From NCBI GenBank assembly GCA_903938445.1, contig CAJADG010000023.1, forward strand, positions 1 through 64,000: a stretch of DNA of 64,000 nucleotides. Reading direction: 5' to 3'. This document shows, in pieces, positions 36,368 to 46,042 of this stretch (position 1 is its first letter; each line of letters starts with the position of its first letter). The notes under the pieces were generated by a model. It was not told the origin of the DNA and made no database searches. It worked only from the letters and a program-made list of their open reading frames with translations. Source of the DNA: an uncultured Bacteroidota bacterium (lineage in GTDB: Bacteria; Bacteroidota; Bacteroidia; Chitinophagales; Chitinophagaceae). The translations under genes were made by a program, and so were the position numbers.

Positions 36368-38104
36368 TTAATATCCCGCAACGCTATCATCGCCACGCTT
36401 ATCTCCAGCAGCGTTACGTTGACCCTCTTTGGTTATTAATACGCCATCCATTCTTCCAAAACGACCTCTTTTTGTAACTGTATATCCTTTGGCTTTTAAG
36501 GCATTAAAAGTAGTTTCAGGGAAATCAGACTCTACTGCAACCATATCAGGAATCCATTGGTGATGGAATCTTGGAGCGTCAATAGCTTCTTTAATGGTCA
36601 TTTTGTGGTCAATGATATTTACTAAACCCTCGTATACTTGGTTAGGAATGGTTGTGCCACCTGGAGTTCCAATACTTATATATGGCTTATTGTTTACTGT
36701 CACTAAAGTTGGGGTCATTGAACTTAACATTCTTTTTCCTGGAGCAATCGCATTGGCTTCGCCACCAATAGCACCATACATATTAGGTACCCCTGGTTTT
36801 ACGCTAAAGTCATCCATTTCATTATTCAATAAAAATCCAGCACCCGCTACAATGGTTTTATTTCCGTAGGTATCATTTAAGGTGGTGGTGATAGAAACCA
36901 TATTTCCCTCGGCATCAATTACGCTAAAGTGCGTTGTTTGCTCGCTCTCATGTACTTGCCCAGCTTGAGTCACTTTGGAACTTCCTGCAACACCCGGTAC
37001 ATAATCCTTCATTCTATCCTGCGCATATTCATTACTTGTTAAAGTTTTTGTAGGCACTTTCCAGTAATCAGGATCGCCCATATGTTCTGCTCTGTCGGCA
37101 TAAGCACGTCTTTGTGCTTCTACCATTAAACTTACGGAAGCCTCGGTATTTGCGCCCATTGCACCCACATTAAAAGGAGCAATCATTTGCAACATTTGAG
37201 CAATAATAATACCGCCACTTGAAGGAGGTGCAAAAGAAATCACATGATTGCCTCTGTATTCAAATTCAATTGGTTTTCTAAATTTAGGGTGATAGTTTTT
37301 AAGGTCTTCTTTAGTAATGATACCTGCAGTATGTTCCATTTCTTTTACAATATAATCTGCAGTTTCGCCTTCATAAAAACCCGCCAAACCCTTTTGCTGT
37401 ATACGTTTTAAAGTAGCAGCCAGTTCAGGTTGGTATAAAGTATCACCAGCTTTCCATTCTTTTTTCGTGAATGCACTAGGCGCTGAACTATTCTTTAAAA
37501 AATTAGCTCTTTGTCCGTTTAATCCAGCTGCTTCTCTTTCTGTAATCACATATCCAAACTCGGCATATTCAATAGCAGGCTCAATTAAAACGGCTAATGG
37601 TAATTTAGCATAAGCGTGTGTGCTTATCATTCCAGCCACGCTACCCGGAATTCCTGAAGCCAATGCACCATCTCTTGATTTGCTAGGAATGGCATTTCCT
37701 TTTTCATCCAAATACATATCGGCTGTTGCTTTTTTAGGAGCAGCCTCGCGATAATCAATGCCAATTAATTCACCATTGGCCTTGCGTGCCAACATAAATC
37801 CTCCACCACCAATATTACCAGCGCCAGGGAATACCACCGCTAATGCAAATTGGGTAGCAATGGCTGCATCAAAAGCGTTACCACCATCTTTCATCATTGC
37901 AGCACCCGCCATACTCGCTAAAGGATGTGCCGAAGTAACTGCCGCATGCGCGAAGGTTTTTTCCTTTACCACTTCATATTGGTAGGGGTTAATTTCGGTA
38001 TGTTTTTTTAAAAAGGTTTGGGCATTACTGTTCACTGATAAAGCAACACTGCTTAGTGCCAAAACACTTATTTTAAGGGTAGAAGAAAGGGTATTCAACT
38101 TCAT
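36368..38104 (-). CDS. ggt: Gamma-glutamyltransferase, periplasmic
   Basis: A 578-residue Ntn-hydrolase precursor with a signal peptide (cleavage near NSNAQ). It cleaves glutathione and other gamma-glutamyl compounds. The autoprocessing and nucleophile Thr is in EQTTHFSVID (about residue 388), separating large and small subunits. Substrate-binding motifs include the early GNAFDAAIAT and the later TTLNDTYG, MSSMTPT-like LSSMTPTLV and GTPGGTTI. Periplasmic glutathione or peptide salvage is likely. It is followed by tamB. Confidence 0.93.
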   Translation of the reverse strand: MKLNTLSSTLKISVLALSSVALSVNSNAQTFLKKHTEINPYQYEVVKEKTFAHAAVTSAHPLASMAGAAMMKDGGNAFDAAIATQFALAVVFPGAGNIGGGGFMLARKANGELIGIDYREAAPKKATADMYLDEKGNAIPSKSRDGALASGIPGSVAGMISTHAYAKLPLAVLIEPAIEYAEFGYVITEREAAGLNGQRANFLKNSSAPSAFTKKEWKAGDTLYQPELAATLKRIQQKGLAGFYEGETADYIVKEMEHTAGIITKEDLKNYHPKFRKPIEFEYRGNHVISFAPPSSGGIIIAQMLQMIAPFNVGAMGANTEASVSLMVEAQRRAYADRAEHMGDPDYWKVPTKTLTSNEYAQDRMKDYVPGVAGSSKVTQAGQVHESEQTTHFSVIDAEGNMVSITTTLNDTYGNKTIVAGAGFLLNNEMDDFSVKPGVPNMYGAIGGEANAIAPGKRMLSSMTPTLVTVNNKPYISIGTPGGTTIPNQVYEGLVNIIDHKMTIKEAIDAPRFHHQWIPDMVAVESDFPETTFNALKAKGYTVTKRGRFGRMDGVLITKEGQRNAAGDKRGDDSVAGY

Positions 38105-38262
38105 AACTTTTAATTGAAACAGTAAATTAGTTAATTATTTAGTATTCAACAAAATAGGGGGTGCCGTTTGTGTAAAACTATACGGAGCAATCCTAATTTT
38201 AAGCCTAAATATGTGTATTTTTAAGCCCATTATAATATTCTACCTATTCAAAAAAATCCTAT

Positions 38263-40758
38263 ATGAATAATCGTACCATGAAGCAGTTGAATGTCCTTAT
38301 TGCATTTGTGTTGTTGTCTTTTGTAGCGAACGCGCAAAACGTTCCAAGTCCAGCTAGCTATTTAGGCTATACCGTGGGCACTCGTTTTACTAGACACCAT
38401 CAAATTGTATCTTACTTTAATACCGTGGCGCAAGCAAAACCGGATATGGTTAAAATTATGCCTTATGGTAAAACCAATGAGGGTCGTGATTTATTAGTGG
38501 CAGCAATTGGGCTTCCTGAAAATATTTCAAGATTAGAAGAAATTAGAAAACACAATAATGGATTGGTAGATGGTTCGATTGCTGATTTAAATCAACCTAC
38601 TATTGTTTGGTTAAGTTATAATGTGCATGGTAATGAGCCAGCATCTTCAGAGGCAGCTATGTTAACTTTATTTGCATTGGTGGATCCTGCAAATGCAAAA
38701 ACAAAAGAGTGGTTAAAAAATACCATCGTGATGATTGATCCATGTATTAATCCGGATGGTCGTGATAGATATGTGAACTGGTATAATAATGCAGTGGGTA
38801 CTAATTATAATGCAGATCCTTATGCTAGAGAGCATATGGAGCCATGGCCTGCAGGACGTAGCAATCACTACAATTTTGATTTAAATAGAGATTGGGCTTG
38901 GCAAACACAGGTGGAGAGCAAGCAAAGAGTTGCTTTATACCAAAAGTGGTATCCTCAAGTGCATGTTGACTTTCATGAGCAAGGATATAATCAACCTTAT
39001 TTCTTTACTCCCACATCAGAGCCTATTCATGATGCGATCACAAGTTGGCAAAAAGATTTTCAAGTTCAGTTAGGGAAGAACCATGCAAAATATTTTGATC
39101 AAAATAATTGGTTGTTTTTTACCAAAGAAAGATTTGATATGTTGTATCCATCCTATGGCGATAGCTATCCAATGTACAATGGTGCCATTGGTATGACATA
39201 TGAGCAAGGGGGGATTCAAGCAGGTTTAGGTGTTCAAAATAAAGACGAGGATACTTTAACATTAGTAGCAAGAGCAACACATCATTTTACTACAGGATTA
39301 TCAACAGTAGAAATTAGTTCACAAAACAAAGAGAATTTATTAAAAGAATTTAAAAAGTATTACGATAATAGCCGTGCGGGTTCACATTCTGCATACAAAA
39401 CATTTGTGATGACAGCAAAAACCCCCAATGCTTTAAATGCATTGGCTGACTTGTTGAAGAAAAATAATATTCAAGTAGGATCGATTAATGGATCATTTAA
39501 AGCATACGATTATACTGCTAAAAAAGAAGGAACTTTTGTAAATGAAGGGTACACTTTAGCGGTGAGTGCAGCACAAGCGCATGGAGTTTTAGCACGTGTT
39601 TTATTAGAGCCTATTACCCAAGTGAATGATTCAAATACGTATGACATTACCGCTTGGTCATTGCCTTATGTATACAATGTTCATGGCTATGCATCCAAGG
39701 AAGCATTGTCTATTACACCAGGATTTGAATTGAAAAAAGTGGAGGCAGCGGCAACCACTTATGGATATTTAATTCCGTATAATTCATTTGCATCTTCTAA
39801 AGTTTTGGCTGCTATTTTAAACAAGAATATTAAAGTTAGATATGCAGAGAAACCATTTAGCGCAAGTGGTAGACAATTTGATGCGGGCACTTTAATTGTT
39901 TTAAAAACGAGCAATAATGAAAATTGGGCTGCTGATACTAAAGCAATTTGTGATGCAGCAAATATGGAAGCTATCCCTGTAAATTCAGGATGGGCTGAAA
40001 AAGGAGCTGACTTTGGTTCACCAGAAATTAAAACTATTAGTCATGCACCAAAAGTGGCATTGTTAACGGGAGATAATGTTTCTGCATTAGCTGCAGGTGA
40101 GGTGTGGAATTTATTTGATCAACAATTAAATTATCCAATCACACAATTAAACTACACCAATTTTAATAGAATTGATATTAACAAATACGATGTAATTATT
40201 GCACCAGAAGGAGGCTATAAAGATTTAACAAGCAAATCTGTGACTGATAAATTGCAAGCATTCGTGAAAAAAGGTGGTGTGTTAATTGCATTTGAAACAG
40301 CCGCTGCTCAATTGGCATCTAATGCTGATTGGGGTGTAAAACAAAAAGAATTACCAAAGGCTGATAAAGCAGATGTAAATAAAACTGCTAAATATGGAGA
40401 TGCAGTATCCGATTATTTACAAAGTTCTATTCCAGGTGCAATCTATAAAGTGTACATGGACGATACACATCCAATTGGATACGGAACAGGTGGGGTTTAT
40501 TATGATTTAAAGCAAGATATTGTTACTTACGAAGCATCACATGATTATTGGAATGCTGGCGTCATTAAGAAAGATAGTTATGTAGCAGGTTTTGCTGGCG
40601 TTAAAGCAAAAGCAGCATTACAAGAGGGCGTAGTGATTGGTGTGAAAGAGATGGGTGCTGGTAAATTTGTATTTATGGCGGATGATCCTATTTTTAGAAA
40701 CTTCTGGGAAAATGGAAAGTTAGTATTAGCAAACGCCATTTTCTTTAACGGTAAATAA
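38263..40758 (+). CDS. Exported M14-family zinc carboxypeptidase with C-terminal GATase1-like domain
   Basis: An 831-residue protein with a signal peptide; an alternative ATG at 38278 gives a slightly shorter one. The peptidase domain (about residues 30-350) shows zinc ligands in NVHGNEPASSE, substrate Arg/Asn in DPCINPDGRDRY and FDLNRDWAW, and the third His in HVDFHEQG. After a linker, residues about 590-700 (VALLTGDNVSALAAGEVW, DVIIAPEGGY, VKKGGVLIAFET) look like a class I glutamine amidotransferase-type fold. Probably degrades peptides in the periplasm or outside the cell. It is followed 43 bases later by the PIG-L gene. Confidence 0.88.
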   Translation: MNNRTMKQLNVLIAFVLLSFVANAQNVPSPASYLGYTVGTRFTRHHQIVSYFNTVAQAKPDMVKIMPYGKTNEGRDLLVAAIGLPENISRLEEIRKHNNGLVDGSIADLNQPTIVWLSYNVHGNEPASSEAAMLTLFALVDPANAKTKEWLKNTIVMIDPCINPDGRDRYVNWYNNAVGTNYNADPYAREHMEPWPAGRSNHYNFDLNRDWAWQTQVESKQRVALYQKWYPQVHVDFHEQGYNQPYFFTPTSEPIHDAITSWQKDFQVQLGKNHAKYFDQNNWLFFTKERFDMLYPSYGDSYPMYNGAIGMTYEQGGIQAGLGVQNKDEDTLTLVARATHHFTTGLSTVEISSQNKENLLKEFKKYYDNSRAGSHSAYKTFVMTAKTPNALNALADLLKKNNIQVGSINGSFKAYDYTAKKEGTFVNEGYTLAVSAAQAHGVLARVLLEPITQVNDSNTYDITAWSLPYVYNVHGYASKEALSITPGFELKKVEAAATTYGYLIPYNSFASSKVLAAILNKNIKVRYAEKPFSASGRQFDAGTLIVLKTSNNENWAADTKAICDAANMEAIPVNSGWAEKGADFGSPEIKTISHAPKVALLTGDNVSALAAGEVWNLFDQQLNYPITQLNYTNFNRIDINKYDVIIAPEGGYKDLTSKSVTDKLQAFVKKGGVLIAFETAAAQLASNADWGVKQKELPKADKADVNKTAKYGDAVSDYLQSSIPGAIYKVYMDDTHPIGYGTGGVYYDLKQDIVTYEASHDYWNAGVIKKDSYVAGFAGVKAKAALQEGVVIGVKEMGAGKFVFMADDPIFRNFWENGKLVLANAIFFNGK

Positions 40759-40801
40759 TTTAATGATTGTCGTTTAGATTTTTATTATTGAATAGATAAG
40801 T

Positions 40802-43141
40802 ATGAGAAAAATAAATGTTTTAGTTGTTGGGTTGATATTGATTGCTTCCGGATTGAAAGCACAAAGAAATAGTGCTGAAATTGCCGCTCAAATCAAAGGA
40901 TTAAAAACGGTAGGAAGTGTTTTATACTTTGCTGCACACCCCGATGATGAGAACAATGCTTTTTTACCATACTTAACTAAAGAAAGAAATTATAGAACGG
41001 CTTATTTAAGTTTAACAAGAGGAGACGGAGGACAAAATTTAATTGGGAAGGAACAAGGGATTGAGTTAGGTATGATAAGAACTCAAGAACTATTGGCAGC
41101 GCGCAAAATTGATGGAGCAGAGCAATATTTTTCAACTGCCTATGAGTTTGGTTTTAGTAAATCATCTGATGAAGCTTTACAAATTTGGGATCATGAAAGA
41201 GTATTGAGTGATGCTGTTTATATTATCAGAACTTTTCAGCCGGATATTATTATTACACGATTCCCGCGCGACGCGCGCGCTGGGCATGGACACCATTCCG
41301 CTTCGGCCATTATTGCCAATGAAGCTTTTATTGCAGCAGCAGATCCAAAAAGATTCCCTGAGCAATTTAAAAATGGTATCGGTCCATGGCAAGCTAAAAG
41401 AATTTTATGGAACACTTTTAATTTTGGAAACGTAAATACCACTAATGAGAATCAATTAAAATTAGAAGTAGGTGGATACAATCCAATTCTTGGAAAAAGC
41501 TATGGTGAAATTGGAGCCGAAGCGCGTACCATGCATAAGAGTCAGGGCGAAGGAAGACCAAGACGTCGTGGTGCGAGTTACGAGTATTTTGAATTAACAG
41601 GAGGGGAGCCTGCTCAAAAAGATATCATGGATGGAGTGAATACTTCCTGGTCACGTTTACAAGCAACTTCGGTGGAAACAAGCATTGATAAAATTGTAAG
41701 TACATTTAATATCAATAATCCAGCAAGTGCTGTACCTGGTTTGGTTAAATTATACCAACAAATAAATGCCTTGCCTGTTTCCAATTGGAGAAATTATAAA
41801 TTGGAGCAAGTGCAGGATATCATAAAATCATGCGCGGGTATTTTTATAGAAGCAACTAGTCAGCAACAACAAGTAATACCTGGTGAAGTTATCCCCGTTC
41901 AATTTCTGTTTAATCAAAGAAGCAATGCCAATTCAGTTTTACAATTGGTGCAATTACCTTCCAAGGATTCGCTAATGAATAAGCCATTGGTGAACAATCA
42001 AAATATTGAATTTACGTATGCGCTAAAAGTGCCTGAGGATATGGAGTTGTCACAACCTTATTGGTTGAAAAATCCCAAAAAAGAGGGCATGTTTGTAGTA
42101 AAGGATCAATTGTTAATTGGGAAGTCCGAAAACGATCCTGCATTTGAAGGAACGGTGAAAGTAGCAATTGAAAAGCAAGAATTTATATTTAAAATTCCGG
42201 TTCAATATAAATACACCGATCCTACTAAAGGGGATGTATATCAACCCATTGCCGTAGTTCCTGATATTGAAATGAAGTATAATAAGGAAGTGTATTTGGT
42301 TTCACCAGGAGACTCTGTAACCTTAACTTATCAAACTAAGGATCACAAAGGGAAAAATGATTATACCAATGTAACATACAGTTCGGATCATTTCCCTGAA
42401 GCATTTTTTTCTATATCTGCAAAATCCATTGCCTACGATCATATTCCAACCATAACTTATATCCCCAACACATCTATTAAGATTGTTCCGGTAAATGTTA
42501 AAAATACATCCAAACATATTGGATACATAGACGGGGCTGGAGATAAATTACCAGAAGCCTTAATTGAATTAGGCGCTAGTGTAACTCATTTAACAGAGAC
42601 AGATATTAGCTTGGAAAATTTAAAGCAATTCGACGCTATTGTAGTGGGCATTCGCGCTTATAATATGTATGCATATTTAACGGAGAAGAATGATGTTTTA
42701 AATAATTATATACAACAAGGTGGAAATTTAATAGTACAATATTTAAAGAGCAATCAAGTGGGTATCAAGCCCGTAAAAGTAGGGCCGTATAAATTTTCAG
42801 TAAACTCAGGGAAGCGAGTGACACAGGAGGAAGTACCAGTTACTTTTTCATTACCCAATCATGCAGTGCTAAATACTCCAAATGCAATTTCTGCAAAAGA
42901 TTTTGAAAATTGGACACAGGAGCGCAGCACTTATCAATCTGATAATTTTGATGCCCATTTTGAAGCACCATTAACTATGAATGATAAAGGCGAAGCACCA
43001 AGCAATGGAAGTTTATTGATTGCTCCTTATGGCAAAGGCAATATGGTGTATGTAAGTTTAGTTTTATTTAGACAATTACCAGCAGGTAATCCAGGCGCAT
43101 ATAAATTATTAGCGAATATTATTTCATTGGCTAAGCACTAG
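40802..43141 (+). CDS. Exported PIG-L/LmbE-family deacetylase with C-terminal GATase1-like domain
   Basis: A 779-residue protein with a signal peptide (cleavage near GLKAQ). The PIG-L domain (about residues 35-250) has the zinc motif AAHPDDE (His46, Asp48, Asp49) and the later AGHGHHSASA. The family removes N-acetyl groups from GlcNAc-type sugars. A beta-rich middle region follows, then residues about 570-655 (IDGAGDKLPEALIELG, DAIVVGIRAYN, YIQQGGNLIVQY) form a GATase1/ThuA-like module. A natural substrate is not evident. It has the same end-domain logic as its upstream neighbour and is likely in the same operon. Confidence 0.86.
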   Translation: MRKINVLVVGLILIASGLKAQRNSAEIAAQIKGLKTVGSVLYFAAHPDDENNAFLPYLTKERNYRTAYLSLTRGDGGQNLIGKEQGIELGMIRTQELLAARKIDGAEQYFSTAYEFGFSKSSDEALQIWDHERVLSDAVYIIRTFQPDIIITRFPRDARAGHGHHSASAIIANEAFIAAADPKRFPEQFKNGIGPWQAKRILWNTFNFGNVNTTNENQLKLEVGGYNPILGKSYGEIGAEARTMHKSQGEGRPRRRGASYEYFELTGGEPAQKDIMDGVNTSWSRLQATSVETSIDKIVSTFNINNPASAVPGLVKLYQQINALPVSNWRNYKLEQVQDIIKSCAGIFIEATSQQQQVIPGEVIPVQFLFNQRSNANSVLQLVQLPSKDSLMNKPLVNNQNIEFTYALKVPEDMELSQPYWLKNPKKEGMFVVKDQLLIGKSENDPAFEGTVKVAIEKQEFIFKIPVQYKYTDPTKGDVYQPIAVVPDIEMKYNKEVYLVSPGDSVTLTYQTKDHKGKNDYTNVTYSSDHFPEAFFSISAKSIAYDHIPTITYIPNTSIKIVPVNVKNTSKHIGYIDGAGDKLPEALIELGASVTHLTETDISLENLKQFDAIVVGIRAYNMYAYLTEKNDVLNNYIQQGGNLIVQYLKSNQVGIKPVKVGPYKFSVNSGKRVTQEEVPVTFSLPNHAVLNTPNAISAKDFENWTQERSTYQSDNFDAHFEAPLTMNDKGEAPSNGSLLIAPYGKGNMVYVSLVLFRQLPAGNPGAYKLLANIISLAKH

Positions 43142-43163
43142 TAACTATTAATATCAACAACAA

Positions 43164-43304
43164 ATGCGCAGAGGAATTAGTATCATCACATTAGCAGTCA
43201 TTGGACTATCATTAGGGTTTATATTAAAAAATATAAAGGCCGGAATGATTTTAGGCTTAATAATTGGGCTGCTAATTAGTGTAGTGGGAACGAGGAGTAA
43301 ATAG
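43164..43304 (+). CDS. Small hydrophobic membrane protein, 46 residues
   Basis: An ATG-started 46-residue frame 22 bases after the PIG-L gene in the same direction. It starts MRRGISIITL, then has two hydrophobic stretches (about residues 5-20 and 27-42) split by LKNIKAG, and ends in TRSK. This is a plausible two-helix membrane miniprotein with a basic start. Its stop ends one base before the convergent permease stop. Real translation is not proven; the composition and tight fit support it. Confidence 0.6.
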   Translation: MRRGISIITLAVIGLSLGFILKNIKAGMILGLIIGLLISVVGTRSK

Positions 43305-44687
43305 TTAAGCCTCTTTAGTTTCGTCGCCGCTTTCAGCTCCAATCCATTTCATTTTACTTGAAATAAAGAATGCAATTAAGCCAAGGCTAATAACAATCAA
43401 TCCGCTAAGCATCATCTTAATGCCTGTTGAAAAAAAGATAGCGCCCCAAATAAGGATTGCGATAAATAATGGCAAAGGATATAGTGGCATTTTCCAAGGA
43501 AAAAAGTCTTTACCTTTTCTTTTAAATAATAAAAGCAATCCAATGGCCTGTCCAATAAATTGAATTAAAATACGCATGGCTAAAATGCCATCAATCACTT
43601 CTTTCAATTTAAATAATAAACTAAATACAAAAGCGATACCTCCTAAAACCAATAAAGAACGATGAGGAAATTTAAGGGTAGGATGCACTTTCGCAAAAAA
43701 AGGAAAGAAGCTTTTGTTTTGAGCTGCTGCAAATGGGATACGGCTATAACCCAACGTAGCAGAGAATAAGGAGGCAAAAGCCACCATTAAAATCAAGACC
43801 GTTGCAATGCTTCCAGCAGTAGGCCCAAATAAAGTTTTAATATAATCACTCACCACAAACTTGCTATTTACTATGGTTTGAAAAGGTAAAACGCTTGCCA
43901 CACTTACATTCATGGCTAAATACAAAATAGCAATTCCTGTAATGGAAATAAACATACTACGCGGGATATTCTTACTAGGATTTTTAATCTCTCCACCTAA
44001 ATGACAAACATTATAATAACCTAAATAACTATAAACCGTTTTAACACTTGCAAAACCCAATGCTGCAATAAATCCATGTTGTAAAGTAAAACCATCATTG
44101 CCTTTTACCAATAAGCCATCATTCATATGTCTAATAGGTTCTAAGAAGTTTCCGTGTAAAATACCTCCTCCAATAATCCAAGCCATGGTTCCTAAAACGC
44201 CCACCCATAAAAACACGGATATCTTACCTATAGATTCAATTTTACGATATAGTAAAGCAATCACTAAAATAACCACCGCACCGCTCACTGCTTTTTCCTG
44301 CCAAAAATTTAAGTGAAAAAAGTAATTCGCATATTGGGAAAATCCAATGGCTGCAGAAGCAATTACCAATGGTGCTTGAATCATAGTTTGCCAAACAAAA
44401 AGGAAGCTCATTAATTTGCCCCATTTTTCTCCATAGCCTTCCTTTAAAAAATGGAAGCTTCCACCTGCTCTTGGCAGTGCTGCCCCAAGTTGACTCCAAA
44501 CCATCGCATCCACATAGGATAGGATTGCACCAGCGATCCAAGCGTATAGGAAATAGGGGCCTGCCATGATTTGCGCTACCACACTTAAAACCACAAATGG
44601 TCCAATTCCCACCATATCAATCATGTTGATGGCGGTTGCGTGTAAAAGGCTTAATTTGCGATCTAAATGGGGTGCTGTTGTACTCAT
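43305..44687 (-). CDS. APC-family amino acid permease
   Basis: A 460-residue membrane transporter with about 12 helices. The start MSTTAP is preferred to an ATG two codons upstream. The first helix carries the APC substrate-binding loop (MVGIGPFVVLS), and GEIKNPSKNIPRSM is the conserved loop after helix 6 in the amino acid/polyamine/organocation superfamily. It resembles the L-type/cationic amino acid branch. Substrate not determinable. It is divergent from the GH13 gene, with 46 bases between the two start codons. Confidence 0.88.
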   Translation of the reverse strand: MSTTAPHLDRKLSLLHATAINMIDMVGIGPFVVLSVVAQIMAGPYFLYAWIAGAILSYVDAMVWSQLGAALPRAGGSFHFLKEGYGEKWGKLMSFLFVWQTMIQAPLVIASAAIGFSQYANYFFHLNFWQEKAVSGAVVILVIALLYRKIESIGKISVFLWVGVLGTMAWIIGGGILHGNFLEPIRHMNDGLLVKGNDGFTLQHGFIAALGFASVKTVYSYLGYYNVCHLGGEIKNPSKNIPRSMFISITGIAILYLAMNVSVASVLPFQTIVNSKFVVSDYIKTLFGPTAGSIATVLILMVAFASLFSATLGYSRIPFAAAQNKSFFPFFAKVHPTLKFPHRSLLVLGGIAFVFSLLFKLKEVIDGILAMRILIQFIGQAIGLLLLFKRKGKDFFPWKMPLYPLPLFIAILIWGAIFFSTGIKMMLSGLIVISLGLIAFFISSKMKWIGAESGDETKEA

Positions 44688-44733
44688 ACACAAGCAAGAT
44701 AATAAATAAAGGATAATAAATTACGATATTAAG

Positions 44734-45996
44734 ATGGACACAAATTTCTCGACTATTCATTGGGCAAAAGACGCCACTATTTATGAGGTGAATATCAGAC
44801 AATACACGCCCGAAGGAACTTTTGCGGCATTCCAAAAGCATTTACCAAGATTAGCGGATATGGGCGTTACTGTTTTATGGTTTATGCCCATTACATCCAT
44901 TAGTCAGGAAGTAAAAAAAGGGAGTTTAGGAAGTTATTATGCATGTAGTAGCTACACAAAAATAAATTCGGAGTTTGGGAATGAAAATGATTTTTTAAAT
45001 CTCGTCAATGCAGCGCATGAGTTAGGAATGAAAGTTATAATTGACTGGGTAGCGAATCATACGGGTCGTAAACATGAATGGATGGATTTGCATCCTGAAT
45101 GGTTTTCACATAATGAAGCAGGGGCTTTTACGGAGCGTAATGGATGGGATGATGTAGTGGATTTGAATTATTCCAATAATGAAATGCGTAATGCTTTAAT
45201 GGGGGCAATGCAATATTGGGTGAGAGATTTTAAGATAGATGGATTTAGATGTGATATGGCGCATTTAGTACCTTTGGATTTTTGGGTGGATGCACGCAAA
45301 GCCGTTGAAATCATTAGACCATTGTATTGGTTGGCAGAATGTGAGGACGTAAATTATCATCGCGTATTTGATACTACTTATGCATGGGCTTTAATGCACG
45401 CTTCAGAAAAATTAGCAAAGGGGGAAGCAGGGGTTCATGATATATATAATGTATTGCATGATTATGCGCAGTATCCTGTTGGTGCAAGCAAATTATTATT
45501 TACATCCAATCATGATGAGAATAGTTGGAATGGAACAGAATATGAGAAGTTTGGAGCTGCAGCAAAAGCATGGGCTGTTTTTACACAAACCTGGAAAGGT
45601 ATACCCCTCATTTATAGTGGACAGGAATTGCCTAATAAAAAACGCTTGGCTTTTTTTGATAAGGATCAAATTGATTGGTCTGCATCACAACCAGCGCTCC
45701 ATGATTTTTATAAAACATTAAGCACATTACGTAAATCCAATAAAGCCATTGTAAGTGGCGATACATTTAATTTGCCCACCGAAGCTAATGGGATAATGGC
45801 CTATATAAGACATGATGAGGCTTCAACTGTACTAGTGGTATTAAATTTATCCAGTGCTCATCATAAATTCAATTTATCCCATGAAAAGCTAACCGGAACA
45901 TTCCGTAATTTATTTTCAGGCTTCACTTACCAATTTAATAATGCGGCCTCTTTTGAACTGATGGCTGGAGATTATTTAGTGTATATGAAGGAATAA
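44734..45996 (+). CDS. GH13 alpha-amylase-family enzyme, cytosolic paralogue
   Basis: A 420-residue (beta/alpha)8-barrel glycosidase without a signal peptide. The catalytic residues are present: nucleophile Asp174 (DGFRCD), acid/base Glu202 (WLAECED) and Asp261 (SNHDENS). DWVANHTG is conserved region I. It is short for GH13, with a small domain B and a brief C-terminal beta domain. Probable substrates are alpha-glucans or maltodextrins in the cytoplasm. A secreted paralogue lies at 57504. The specificity and subfamily are not assigned. Confidence 0.9.
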   Translation: MDTNFSTIHWAKDATIYEVNIRQYTPEGTFAAFQKHLPRLADMGVTVLWFMPITSISQEVKKGSLGSYYACSSYTKINSEFGNENDFLNLVNAAHELGMKVIIDWVANHTGRKHEWMDLHPEWFSHNEAGAFTERNGWDDVVDLNYSNNEMRNALMGAMQYWVRDFKIDGFRCDMAHLVPLDFWVDARKAVEIIRPLYWLAECEDVNYHRVFDTTYAWALMHASEKLAKGEAGVHDIYNVLHDYAQYPVGASKLLFTSNHDENSWNGTEYEKFGAAAKAWAVFTQTWKGIPLIYSGQELPNKKRLAFFDKDQIDWSASQPALHDFYKTLSTLRKSNKAIVSGDTFNLPTEANGIMAYIRHDEASTVLVVLNLSSAHHKFNLSHEKLTGTFRNLFSGFTYQFNNAASFELMAGDYLVYMKE

Positions 45997-46042
45997 TGAA
46001 AAATGATTTTTATTTTTATAGCTATTTTAATAATACAATTTT

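Noticed and set aside
38105-38262. Riboswitch upstream of the M14 gene
   Set aside because: The 158-bp divergent spacer shows no convincing conserved stem-loop set or expression platform by eye.
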